NCBI RefSeq assembly: GCF_001006785.1
Contig: NZ_CDHO01000002.1
Coordinates: 1,054,001 to 1,118,000 of the forward strand
Origin: Hyphomicrobium_B sp001006785
GTDB taxonomy: Bacteria; Pseudomonadota; Alphaproteobacteria; Rhizobiales; Hyphomicrobiaceae
Direction of reading: 5' to 3'
Length of the DNA stretch: 64,000 nt
Below, in pieces: positions 16,297 through 25,146 of the stretch. A program made the translations under genes and the position numbers. The notes beneath the pieces were generated by a model, which worked only from the letters and a program-made list of their open reading frames with translations, did no database searches and was not told the DNA's origin. The stretch's first letter is position 1, and every line of letters begins with the position of its first letter.

Positions 16297-18753
16297 TCAG
16301 CCTGCAACGGCGAACGCGCGCGGTGGCTCGCCGGCGCGTGCGATGTCGCACATCATGGAAAGCGCCCGCTCGAAGTTCTTCGTGTAGCGCATGCTGTCGA
16401 ACAACGGCGCGGCTTCCCGCTGCCTTGCAAGTTTCGCACTGAGAGCAGCGAGCTTGGATTTATCTCGCGCCAATGCGAGTGCAAGCTCGGCATAGTCCTC
16501 GAGGTTTTTCGTGACGAGCTCCGGCAATCCCACCGCCGTCAGCAGGCTCGCTGCAACGCGCCCGGAGAACGTCTCGCCCATCGCGGTAATAACCGGCAGG
16601 CCGGCCCAAAGTGCGTCGCTCGCGGTCGTGTGCGCGTTGCAGGGAAGCGCGTCGAGAAAGAGATCCGCGAGACGATGCCGCGCGAGATGCTCCGCAATCG
16701 GCTTGCGGCTTGCGAACACCAGCCGGTCCGGATCGACACCGCGCTGAGCCGCCTCGCGCCGAAGATTTTCACGGCATGTGACGGTCGGGACGAGAAGCCA
16801 AAGCACGGAGCCGTCAACGTTCCGCAATAGCGACATCCAGACGTCGAACATCGCCGCGTTCAGCTTGTAGCTGTTGTTGAACGAACAGAAGACAAAGGCG
16901 TCGCTGGGCAAACCGGCATCGGCCCGCGTCACGGGCATCTCTGAAATCGTTCGCTTGCGATCGTTCGGCTGATAGCAATCCGGCAAATGAACGATGCGCT
17001 CGGAATAATCTCCCTGATGCGCCATCGGCGCGACGATCGGATCGGCCACGATGTAGTCGATGCCGTCCATGCCCATCGAGCCCGGATAGCCGAGATAGTT
17101 CACCTGAATGGGGGCTGGCCGATAGCTGAGAATTTCCGGCCGACCATCGCGCGTATAGCCTTTGAGATCGACGAGGATATCGATGCCGTCGTCGTGGATT
17201 GCGCGCGCCGCATTGCGATCGGTCATATTGCCGATCGGCACATAGTGATCGAACGCGGCCACGACGCGACGGCGCAGGTCGCTGCCATCGTCCGGACTGA
17301 AGCAGTATCCGAAAAGCTCGAAGCGACTGCGGTCGATGTTCTCCAGAACCTCGACCAGCAGCATCGCCGTCGCATGATTGAAAAAGTCGGCCGACAGAAA
17401 CCCGACGCGAATGCGCTGCCCGGTTCCGAGGCCGTTGCGATGCTGCGTGAAGCGCAGCGCGACCGGAGCTGACAGCGTCGCGGCGTTTTTTCGTCCCGCT
17501 TGCAACTGATCGGCGCGCGTCGATGGAATCGAGATCAACTGGAACGGGGCGACGAGTTCCTTGCGCTGCCGGAACTGATCGAGGCAATCCGCTTCCTCGC
17601 GATCGAGCCCCTCCCAGTCGCACAGAACGCGGCGCAGATTCATCCGCTCGAAGCGGTTCGCGACCGAGTCCGGCGCATGCTCGACGGATCTGGAAAATGC
17701 AGCAAGTGCCTCGTCGTGGCGCTCGCGCTCCTTGAGCGTCACCGCAAGATTGTAATGCGCGAGTGCGAGCGTCGAATTGAGTTCGATCGCCTTTTCGTAG
17801 GCTTGGATCGCGCCGTCCGCCATACCCATGCCGCGAAGCAGATTGCCGACGCTGGCGTAAGCTTCGGCACGATCGGGATCGATCGCGAGGCCCGCCTGAT
17901 AGCTCGCAAGCGCTTCCTCCTTGCGCCCGAGGCTCGTGAAGGCGAGCGCCATGTTGAGCAGCGCATCCGCCGAATTCGCGTCCGTGAGCGCGGCGCGGCT
18001 GTAGACGTCGATGGCTTCCTCGTATCGCCATTGCGTCCGCAGATAGTCGCCGAGCTCGTTTAAGGTTTGGGCGACCTCTTCAGGACTTTTTGTCTGCTCC
18101 GAAAGCGCCGCTTCGATTTCGCTGATCGACCCTGAAGCCGCGAGTATCCGCTGCTCCAGCCGCCGCAACTCGTCGAGCGAAGGATCGATCACGAGCGCCC
18201 GCCGGCAATACGTCAAAGCCTCTGAACACTTGCCGCTTTGCAGCATCATTTCAGCCAGTCGCGCCAGCACGCGCGGCTGCTCCGGCTTCAAGCGAAGCGA
18301 CGTCAGATAGGCGTCGATCGCCTCCGCGTTGCTCTCGGCGACTCGCAGCAGGTTGCCGAGAACTTCGAAGGCGGCCGAATTTTCAGGCTGCAGGCCGACG
18401 CACTGCTTGCAGGCTTCTATGGCCTCCTGCGAGCGTTTGAGATCGGCAAGAATGATCGCGAGGTTCAGCCACGCCTGATGATAATTCGGATCGGACGCGA
18501 GGCTTTGGCGAATATAGTCGACCGCACGCGCGCCGTCGTTGCACTTGAATGCAATCAGACCGAGGTGATGCAGCGTCGGCGGATGGCCCGGCGCTTTCGC
18601 CAAAACGCGCCGGTGCGCCGTTTCCGATTTTAGCCATTCGCCCGCCTGCAGATAGTTCACCGCCTCGCGATAATCTGCGGCGATCGCGGGATCGATCTGA
18701 TGAGGCGCTACGCCGACCGTCGCCTGCGCACGCCGTCGCTCTTTGCGATTCAT
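16297..18753 (-). CDS. TPR-repeat O-linked GlcNAc transferase-like (SPINDLY) protein
   Basis: 818 residues. An N-terminal basic stretch (MNRKERRRAQ) is followed by about ten tetratricopeptide repeats (residues about 25-400), with clear units such as AWLNLAIILADLKRSQEAIE and ALAHYNLAVTLKERERHDEA. The C-terminal half is glycosyltransferase family 41: IRVGFLSADFFNHA, DILVDLKGYTRDGRPEILSY, the UDP-sugar loop YLGYPGSMGMDGIDY, and LDALPCNAHTTASDALWAG with Thr/Ser contacts. Family members move GlcNAc or other sugars to Ser/Thr of cytoplasmic proteins or flagellins. No flagellar neighbours are present, so the acceptor is unknown. Confidence 0.9.
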   Translation of the reverse strand: MNRKERRRAQATVGVAPHQIDPAIAADYREAVNYLQAGEWLKSETAHRRVLAKAPGHPPTLHHLGLIAFKCNDGARAVDYIRQSLASDPNYHQAWLNLAIILADLKRSQEAIEACKQCVGLQPENSAAFEVLGNLLRVAESNAEAIDAYLTSLRLKPEQPRVLARLAEMMLQSGKCSEALTYCRRALVIDPSLDELRRLEQRILAASGSISEIEAALSEQTKSPEEVAQTLNELGDYLRTQWRYEEAIDVYSRAALTDANSADALLNMALAFTSLGRKEEALASYQAGLAIDPDRAEAYASVGNLLRGMGMADGAIQAYEKAIELNSTLALAHYNLAVTLKERERHDEALAAFSRSVEHAPDSVANRFERMNLRRVLCDWEGLDREEADCLDQFRQRKELVAPFQLISIPSTRADQLQAGRKNAATLSAPVALRFTQHRNGLGTGQRIRVGFLSADFFNHATAMLLVEVLENIDRSRFELFGYCFSPDDGSDLRRRVVAAFDHYVPIGNMTDRNAARAIHDDGIDILVDLKGYTRDGRPEILSYRPAPIQVNYLGYPGSMGMDGIDYIVADPIVAPMAHQGDYSERIVHLPDCYQPNDRKRTISEMPVTRADAGLPSDAFVFCSFNNSYKLNAAMFDVWMSLLRNVDGSVLWLLVPTVTCRENLRREAAQRGVDPDRLVFASRKPIAEHLARHRLADLFLDALPCNAHTTASDALWAGLPVITAMGETFSGRVAASLLTAVGLPELVTKNLEDYAELALALARDKSKLAALSAKLARQREAAPLFDSMRYTKNFERALSMMCDIARAGEPPRAFAVAG

Positions 18754-18847
18754 GGCTCACTCGATGATAGCCGTTTCGGCACAATCGAGGACCAGACATG
18801 ACTCCGCCAGCGTGCACGGAGCTTGCGAGCCTAAGGCGGTGAACAAA

Positions 18848-18870
18848 CTCCGGCGAACGCACCGCCGGAG
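18848..18870 (-). terminator. Possible terminator of the RND operon
   Basis: Perfect 8-bp stem CTCCGGCG/CGCCGGAG with a 7-base loop just after the pump stop. Read on the minus strand it continues GAGTTTGTT, a weak T tract. Confidence 0.45.
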
Positions 18871-18876
18871 ACTTCA

Positions 18877-21800
18877 CTATTCTGCGGGGTGCAGTTCAGG
18901 CTCGGCCCGCCGGCGCCGGCCGAGACCCGCGAGCCAGCGGCAGACCACGTAGAACACGGGCGTAAAGATCAAACCGAACACCGTGACGCCGATCATGCCC
19001 GAGAACACCGCCGTTCCGAGCGCCTGACGAAGCTCGGCACCCGCACCGACCGCCCAAACCAGCGGCACGACGCCGAGAATGAACGCCAGCGACGTCATGA
19101 GAATCGGCCGCATTCTGAGGCGCGCGGCTTCGGTTGCGGCCGCGAACCGGTCTCGTCCTTGCGCCTCGAGTTGCTCCGCGAATTCGACGATCAGAATCGC
19201 ATTCTTCGCGGCGAGGCCTATGAGCACGATGAAGCCGACCTGCGTCAGGATGTTGTTGTCCATGCCGCGCAGGATGACACCCGTGATAGACGCGATGAGA
19301 CTCATCGGAACGATCAGAATGACGGCGAGCGGCAGCGTCAGGCTTTCGAACTGCGCCGCAAGAACCAGGAAGACGAATGCAACACCCAGCGCGAATGCAA
19401 ACACCGCCGTGTTGCCGGCGCGAATTTGCTGGAACGCCAGATCCGTCCATTCATAGCTGAAGCCAGGAGGCAGCGTTTCGGCCGCAAGCTTCTGCATGAT
19501 GTCGATCGCTTGCCCCTGGGAAAATCCGGGCGCCGCCGAACCATCGAGTTCGGCTGCCGGATACAGGTTGTATCGCGGAACGCGTGACGGGCCGGAGACA
19601 TCGCTGATGGTCGTGAACGAACCGAGCGGAACGGCATCGCCGTTGGCGTTCCTGACCCTGATGTTAAGCGCATCCTTGCTCGTCAGACGAAAGGCGCTGT
19701 CCGCCTGTGCGGTCACGCGGTACGTCCGGCCGATGATGTTGAAGTCATTGACGTAGATCGAGCCGAGATACGACTGCAGCGCCGCAAACACGTCGGGAAT
19801 ATTGATCCCGAGCATTTCTGCCTTGACGCGGTCGATGTCGAGATAAAGCTGCGGCGTCGCCGTTTCGAAGAGCGAGAACACCTGCATCACGCCCGGCGTC
19901 TGCGCCGCTTTACCCATCATCGCGTTGACCGCATCCTGCAGCACGCTGGACGATGCGCCGGAACGGTTTTCGACCATCATGCGGAAACCGCCCGCACTGC
20001 CGAGACCGCGAACCGGCGGCGGCGAGACGACGAGAACCATGCCTTCCTGGATCGCCGAGAACTTTGCCAGCAGCGCGCTTTGAATGCCCTTTGCTGACTG
20101 CGCCGGATCGCGCGAGCGTTCTTCGAATGGCTTCAGCACGATGAACACGGCGCCGGCGTTCGAAGCGTTGACACGCGTGGCGCCGGAGAAGCCGACGATG
20201 CTGACAGCATGGGCGACGCCCGGCACCGTCAGCGCAAGATCGACGATGCGCCTGTTGACGGCGTCCGTCCGATCAAGAGCTGCCGCCGGTGGCAATTGCA
20301 CGACAGTGATCAGATAACCGCCGTCCTGGTCTGGAATGAACCCGATCGGCGTTTTGCGGAACTCGTTCAATCCGAATGCGATCAAGCCGACATATACGAC
20401 CAGCATGATGACCGCGAAGCGGACGATCTTGCCGACGAACCAGCTATAGCCCGACGAAAGCTTGTCGAAGCTCCAGTTGAACAATCGGAAGAACGCATGC
20501 ACCGGCCACATGATCAGACTGGAGCGATGCGTCTCGGTATGAGGTTTCAGCAACAGCGCGCACAGCGCTGGCGACAGCGTCAGTGAAACGATCAGCGAGA
20601 TGACCGTCGCGCCTGCGATCGTCAGCGCGAACTGACGATAGAACTGGCCTGAAATACCCGTGATGAACGCCGACGGCACGAACACCGCCGTCAGCACGAG
20701 CGCGATGGCGATCAGGGCGGTGCCGACCTCCTCCATCGTGCGATAGGACGCCTCGCGCGGACTCAATCCGTTCGCGATATTACGCTCGACGTTCTCGACC
20801 ACGACGATCGCGTCGTCGACCACGATGCCGATTGCGAGCACCAGACCGAACAGGGACAGGTTGTTCAGCGAGAAGCCGAACATCGCCATGATGAAGAACG
20901 TGCCGACGAGCGACACGGGAATGGCGACAATCGGAATGATCGCGGCACGCCATGTCTGCAGGAAAAGAACGACGACAAGGACGACCAGAACGATCGCCTC
21001 CAGAATCGTTTCAACGACCGCGTTGACCGACTGCTGAATGTAATCGGTCGGATTGTAGATGATGTCGTACTTGATACCCGGCGGGAAATTCTTCGAAATT
21101 TCCTCCATCGTATCCTTGATCTTCTGCGCCGTATCGATGGCGTTCGAACCCGGCAGCTGGAAGATGCCGAGGCCGACGGCAGCGGTTTTATCAAGGTAGG
21201 AGTTCACGCCGTAGTCGAGACCGGCAAGCTCGGTTCGCGCGACATCCTTCAGCCTGACGACCGCATCCCCACTTCGCTTGACGATGATCTCGCCGAACTG
21301 TTTCGGATCGGCGAGACGACCAAGCGTCTGGACCGTGATTTGAAACGCGCCCGGATCTTTCATCGGCGGCTGATTGAGGATGCCTGCCGCAACCTGCACG
21401 TTCTGCCCTTGCAACGCCGTCACGACGTCGCCGGCCGTCATCGCCAGAGATTGCAGGCGGTCCGGATCGAGCCACACGCGCATCGAGTAGTCGCGGCCGC
21501 CGAACACCGTGATCGAACCAATGCCTTGAATACGGCTCAGGGTGTCGACGAGATTGACGTTGGCGTAGTTCGAAATGAACAGCGTGTCGCGCGAATTATC
21601 CGGCGATAGCAGATGCACGACCATCATCAGGTCCGGCGATGCCTTCGCCACCGTGACGCCGATGTTGCGGACGTCGGCCGGAAGGCGCGGCTGCGCGATC
21701 GCCACGCGGTTCTGAACCTGAACCTGCGCAATATCGAGGTTGGTGCCAATATCGAACGTGATGGAGATCGAGAAGCGTCCGTCGTTCGTCGAGTTCGACG

Positions 21801-22041
21801 AAATGAACAGCATGCGCTCGACGCCGTTGATCTGCTGTTCGAGCGGCGTCGCGACCGTCGCGGCCACCACCTCGGCGCTGGCACCCGGATACTGGCCGGT
21901 GACGTTCACGACGGGCGGCGCGATATCGGGATACTGCGCGATCGGCAGCCGCGTCACGGAAACCGCGCCGAGGATCATGATCACGATCGAGACGACGGCC
22001 GCAAAGATCGGCCGGTCGATGAAGAAATGCGAGATGCGCAT
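18877..22041 (-). CDS. RND multidrug efflux pump, inner-membrane transporter (AcrB/MexB type)
   Basis: 1054 residues from the ATG at 22041 (MRISHFFIDRPIFAAVVSIV); longer in-frame starts would overlap the upstream adaptor gene and add non-family sequence. Twelve membrane helices and two large periplasmic loops are evident. The proton-relay pair is in GIVVDDAIVVVENVERN, with the usual RND motifs TGISGQFYRQFALTIAGATV and GLAAKNAILIVEF. This is the HAE-1 class that exports hydrophobic drugs and toxic organics with a MexA-like adaptor and a TolC-like duct. The adaptor gene lies 13 bases upstream, forming an operon under the divergent TetR regulator. No outer-membrane gene accompanies it. Confidence 0.95.
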   Translation of the reverse strand: MRISHFFIDRPIFAAVVSIVIMILGAVSVTRLPIAQYPDIAPPVVNVTGQYPGASAEVVAATVATPLEQQINGVERMLFISSNSTNDGRFSISITFDIGTNLDIAQVQVQNRVAIAQPRLPADVRNIGVTVAKASPDLMMVVHLLSPDNSRDTLFISNYANVNLVDTLSRIQGIGSITVFGGRDYSMRVWLDPDRLQSLAMTAGDVVTALQGQNVQVAAGILNQPPMKDPGAFQITVQTLGRLADPKQFGEIIVKRSGDAVVRLKDVARTELAGLDYGVNSYLDKTAAVGLGIFQLPGSNAIDTAQKIKDTMEEISKNFPPGIKYDIIYNPTDYIQQSVNAVVETILEAIVLVVLVVVLFLQTWRAAIIPIVAIPVSLVGTFFIMAMFGFSLNNLSLFGLVLAIGIVVDDAIVVVENVERNIANGLSPREASYRTMEEVGTALIAIALVLTAVFVPSAFITGISGQFYRQFALTIAGATVISLIVSLTLSPALCALLLKPHTETHRSSLIMWPVHAFFRLFNWSFDKLSSGYSWFVGKIVRFAVIMLVVYVGLIAFGLNEFRKTPIGFIPDQDGGYLITVVQLPPAAALDRTDAVNRRIVDLALTVPGVAHAVSIVGFSGATRVNASNAGAVFIVLKPFEERSRDPAQSAKGIQSALLAKFSAIQEGMVLVVSPPPVRGLGSAGGFRMMVENRSGASSSVLQDAVNAMMGKAAQTPGVMQVFSLFETATPQLYLDIDRVKAEMLGINIPDVFAALQSYLGSIYVNDFNIIGRTYRVTAQADSAFRLTSKDALNIRVRNANGDAVPLGSFTTISDVSGPSRVPRYNLYPAAELDGSAAPGFSQGQAIDIMQKLAAETLPPGFSYEWTDLAFQQIRAGNTAVFAFALGVAFVFLVLAAQFESLTLPLAVILIVPMSLIASITGVILRGMDNNILTQVGFIVLIGLAAKNAILIVEFAEQLEAQGRDRFAAATEAARLRMRPILMTSLAFILGVVPLVWAVGAGAELRQALGTAVFSGMIGVTVFGLIFTPVFYVVCRWLAGLGRRRRAEPELHPAE

Positions 22042-22054
22042 TCGGTCTGCCTGT

Positions 22055-23290
22055 TCAGTTGGTGCGGACCGACTGGTCCTTCGCCGTCGCTGCTTCGGCT
22101 GTCGCCTGTTGAGGAGCGACCTTGACGCCCGGACGCACACGCATCAGGCCATTGACGATGACGGTGTCATCCGCCGCAAGGCCTGCGGTGATGACCCTGA
22201 GGCCATCGACGACCGGACCGAGCGTCACGTACTTCGGCGTCGCGACATCGTCCTTGCCGACAGCGAGAACATACTTGCGTACCTGTTCGGTGCCGATCGC
22301 GGTATCAGGCACGAGCAGAGCCTCGGCCGGCGGAGATGCCGAAAGCCGGATGCGGCCGAACATTCCGGGCGTCAGCTTGCCATCGGCGTTCGCGAACACG
22401 GCGCGCCCACGGATTGTCCCCGACGCTCGGTCGATGACGTTGTCCACGAAATCAATCTTGCCGTTGTGCTTGAAATCCTGCTCGTCGATGAGCTTCAGCG
22501 ACACGGGCAGGGTCATGCCGCGATCAATGGAGTTCGCCTGCGCTCCCGACGCCGCGCGCAAGTAACGGAGATAGGACTGCTCATCCATCGTGAATTCGAA
22601 CCGGATCGGATCGACGGAAACGATCGTCGCAAGAAGCGTCGTCGTACCCGCGGAGCCTCCGCTGACGAGATTGCCCGTCGAAACGCGGCGATCGCCGATG
22701 CGCCCCGAAATCGGAGCGGCAAGCTCGGTGAAATCGAGATCGAGCTGCGCCTGGCGCGTTGCCGCCTCCTGCGCCGTCACGTTGGCTTCCGCGACGCGCA
22801 TCGTTTGCACGCGTTGATCCAAGGTCTGTTGCGTGATCGTCGTGCCGCGCACGAGACTTTCGCCGCGCTTTAAATCGGCTTGCGCGAAGGCAAGGTTCGC
22901 CTGCGCCTGCGAAACCGCGGCTTTCGACTGATCGAGCGCAGCCTGGAATGGGCGGCGATCGATCGTGAACAGCGGATCGCCCGCTTTCACCATCTGGCCG
23001 TCGGTGAAATGAATTTTATCGAGATAGCCTGAGACACGCGCACGAACCTCGACGAAATCGACAGCAATGAAACGGCCGACATACTCGTCGTAATCCGAAA
23101 CGAGCTTTTTCACGGGCTTGGCAACTGTCACGACGGGCGCGGGGGGAGCGGCGGCCGTCTGCGCATTCGACTTCTCCTCGCCACATCCGGACAGACCGAA
23201 GGCGACCAGCAGCGTCGACGTTGCGATGATGGCGGATCTCGTAAACAGCTTGAATCTCCGTCTGTCTAACTTTGCCGGTGGCTGCATCAT
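22055..23290 (-). CDS. RND efflux periplasmic adaptor (MexA/AcrA type)
   Basis: 411 residues. A lipoprotein signal ends LSGC (Cys36), so the mature protein is probably lipid-anchored in the inner membrane. The order is typical: barrel-sandwich half (EVRARVSGYLDKIHFTDGQM), alpha-hairpin with heptads (AAVSQAQANLAFAQADLKRG), second lipoyl half (DLDFTELAAPISGRIGDRRV), beta barrel, and a C-terminal membrane-proximal domain (ADDTVIVNGLMRVRPGVKV). It bridges the pump encoded downstream to an outer-membrane duct. Two consecutive Met codons begin the frame. Expression is probably controlled by the divergent TetR protein through the palindromes at 23422-23458. Confidence 0.94.
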   Translation of the reverse strand: MMQPPAKLDRRRFKLFTRSAIIATSTLLVAFGLSGCGEEKSNAQTAAAPPAPVVTVAKPVKKLVSDYDEYVGRFIAVDFVEVRARVSGYLDKIHFTDGQMVKAGDPLFTIDRRPFQAALDQSKAAVSQAQANLAFAQADLKRGESLVRGTTITQQTLDQRVQTMRVAEANVTAQEAATRQAQLDLDFTELAAPISGRIGDRRVSTGNLVSGGSAGTTTLLATIVSVDPIRFEFTMDEQSYLRYLRAASGAQANSIDRGMTLPVSLKLIDEQDFKHNGKIDFVDNVIDRASGTIRGRAVFANADGKLTPGMFGRIRLSASPPAEALLVPDTAIGTEQVRKYVLAVGKDDVATPKYVTLGPVVDGLRVITAGLAADDTVIVNGLMRVRPGVKVAPQQATAEAATAKDQSVRTN

Positions 23291-23421
23291 TGCCGGAGCG
23301 CCAGATGCGTTTTTTTCGTTGACGGCGCCCCATACCTATCGCCGCATGGAGTGAACTCTCGCAGGCCAAGGGCTGCGTTGCCAAAGAAGCAAATGACAAG
23401 GAACTGCGAGTCGTGATACTT

Positions 23422-23437
23422 GTTACCGATCGGTAAC
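23422..23437. promoter_or_regulatory. TetR operator site 1
   Basis: Perfect 16-base palindrome GTTACCGATCGGTAAC in the divergent spacer between the RND adaptor and tetR. Its centre is about 21 bases (two helical turns) from that of the second site, as expected for cooperative TetR dimers. Assignment to this regulator is inferred from position and symmetry. Confidence 0.8.
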
Positions 23438-23442
23438 GCGTA

Positions 23443-23458
23443 GGTACCGACCGGTAAC
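23443..23458. promoter_or_regulatory. TetR operator site 2
   Basis: Near-palindrome GGTACCGACCGGTAAC, matching site 1 at 13 of 16 positions and ending 17 bases before the tetR ATG, so it probably also mediates autorepression. Confidence 0.75.
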
Positions 23459-23475
23459 ATCCTCGTCAAGGGGCC

Positions 23476-24123
23476 ATGAACACACTGCAGATCAACAGAT
23501 TGCGCATGGACGGCTCTCCGGAGCTCGCGGAACTGCCGCCCCGAGAGCGGATCATGGTTGCGGCGCGCGACCTTTTTTACCGGTACGGCCTCCACCCCGT
23601 TGGGGTCGATGCCATCGCCGAGACCGCTCTTACCAATAAAATGACGCTCTATAGGCATTTCAAATCAAAGGACGATTTGATCGTCGCCTATATCAAACGG
23701 CTCGCAGACGAAGGCGACGAAGTCTGGGAGCGCATTATTTCCGAGAACTCCGGGAACCCGGAAAAGTGCCTTGATGCCTGGGTCGATTACGTCGAGGATG
23801 TCCTGACCAATAAGCTCGAACGCGGCTGCGCCATCGCCAATGCGGCCGTCGAGCTCGACGCCGAGCATCCCGCACGGGCCGTAATCGAGGCTTACAAGAG
23901 CCGTAAGCGCGCCAATCTGGTGAAGTTGTTCAAGTCGGCGCGCTACCGCGAACCCGAGCTTCTCGCCGACGAAGTGTTTCTACTGTTCGAGGGCGCACGC
24001 ATCAACATTCAGTGCGGCAAGAAAGGTCCAGCCTCGCGCCTCGTCCGGATGCTGCGCAATTTGTTGGCGGCAGCGCCTCGCCTTTCGGCCTCAAAAGTTC
24101 GCCGAAGCCCGACGATTGCGTGA
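23476..24123 (+). CDS. TetR/AcrR family transcriptional regulator
   Basis: 215 residues. The N-terminal HTH is clear: RIMVAARDLFYRYGLHPVGV, then DAIAETALTNKMTLYRHFKS with the usual Tyr-x-His-Phe, then KDDLIVAYI. The C-terminal ligand-binding part (residues about 75-200) is divergent, as is normal, and contains LERGCAIANAAVELDAEHPA typical of the TetR_C group that regulates efflux. It is divergent from the RND adaptor and pump, with two palindromes in the spacer, so the simplest model is ligand-relieved repression of the pump and itself. Confidence 0.92.
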   Translation: MNTLQINRLRMDGSPELAELPPRERIMVAARDLFYRYGLHPVGVDAIAETALTNKMTLYRHFKSKDDLIVAYIKRLADEGDEVWERIISENSGNPEKCLDAWVDYVEDVLTNKLERGCAIANAAVELDAEHPARAVIEAYKSRKRANLVKLFKSARYREPELLADEVFLLFEGARINIQCGKKGPASRLVRMLRNLLAAAPRLSASKVRRSPTIA

Positions 24124-24312
24124 GAAAACCTGCCGCAATTCCACAACCCGTTGATTTTGAACGAGTATAGCAACCACCTATATATTGCAGTGAGGCCGCG
24201 CGCATCTTGCGTAGCGGATGACTTGCACAACATGCTGGTGTAGAATTGGGAAGATTTGGCAAACGCCAAGGACCGTTTGCTTGGCGATCTCTATCCTGGA
24301 CAAAGAGGTAGC

Positions 24313-25128
24313 ATGCGCAGCATAGCGATCCGGTCGGCAACATTGGCACTGCTTGGCATGGCGCTGGCGTTTGCAGCGCCGAACTCGCGCGCTGCCGACG
24401 ACACAGCCATTTGGGACGGAATTAAAAGCGCCACCTTCGGCAGCCGCGATCTCCTGGACGGCGCCGGAAAAGTGAAGCTCGAGACGCCTTATCGCGCCGA
24501 AGACGCCTCGACGGTGCCGATCACCATCCGCCTCCCTGCCGAGTTCGCGAAGGACGTCAAATCGCTGACGTTGGTCATCGACAAGAATCCTTCGCCCATC
24601 GTCGCAACATTCAACTACGGCGATGCAGCCGGGACCGGCGAACGGGTTCTCGCGACACGCGTCCGTATCGATCAATATTCCGATGTGCGCGCCATCGCCG
24701 AGACGGCCGACGGCAAGCTCTACATGACATCGAGCTTTGTGAAGGCCTCGGGCGGCTGCTCGGCGCCGGCTTCGAAAGATGCCGAGGAAGCCGCGAAATC
24801 GATGGGCAAGATGAAGATCCGAACGGCCTTCAAAGATCCTGAAGCGGCAGCCGTCCAGGAAGCCGAGGTCATGATCCGGCATCCCAACAATTCCGGATTG
24901 CAAATGGATCAGGTGACGGGCCTCTACACGCCGGCGCATTTTGTCGACAAGATCGAGGTTCGCACCGGCGACAAACTCGTCTTCACGATGACGGGCGGAA
25001 TTTCGATCAGCGAGAATCCGCACTTCCGGTTTTCGTATCAGGGCAATCCGACCGACGTGATGAGCGTGCACGCGGAAGATTCCGAGGGCATGGCCTTCAA
25101 CGGCAAGTCCACACCGAGCCAATCGTAA
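24313..25128 (+). CDS. Fused SoxYZ-like thiosulfate carrier
   Basis: 271 residues from the ATG at 24313, which follows AAAGAGGTAGC and opens a clean signal peptide (cleavage near NSRAADD). The first half resembles SoxY and carries its substrate-bearing cysteine in KASGGCSAPASKD (Cys149), although here the Cys is internal rather than in a C-terminal GGCGG arm. The second half (about 165-271) resembles SoxZ (VMIRHPNNSGLQMDQVTGLY, DKLVFTMTGGISISENPHFR). In the Sox pathway SoxYZ holds sulfur intermediates as a Cys-linked adduct in the periplasm. This fused form matches the class known as quinoprotein-dehydrogenase-associated SoxYZ-like carriers. It heads a tight three-gene run with SoxC- and SoxD-like genes. 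Confidence 0.85.
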   Translation: MRSIAIRSATLALLGMALAFAAPNSRAADDTAIWDGIKSATFGSRDLLDGAGKVKLETPYRAEDASTVPITIRLPAEFAKDVKSLTLVIDKNPSPIVATFNYGDAAGTGERVLATRVRIDQYSDVRAIAETADGKLYMTSSFVKASGGCSAPASKDAEEAAKSMGKMKIRTAFKDPEAAAVQEAEVMIRHPNNSGLQMDQVTGLYTPAHFVDKIEVRTGDKLVFTMTGGISISENPHFRFSYQGNPTDVMSVHAEDSEGMAFNGKSTPSQS

Positions 25129-25146
25129 CTGTCGCGCCCACGGTCC

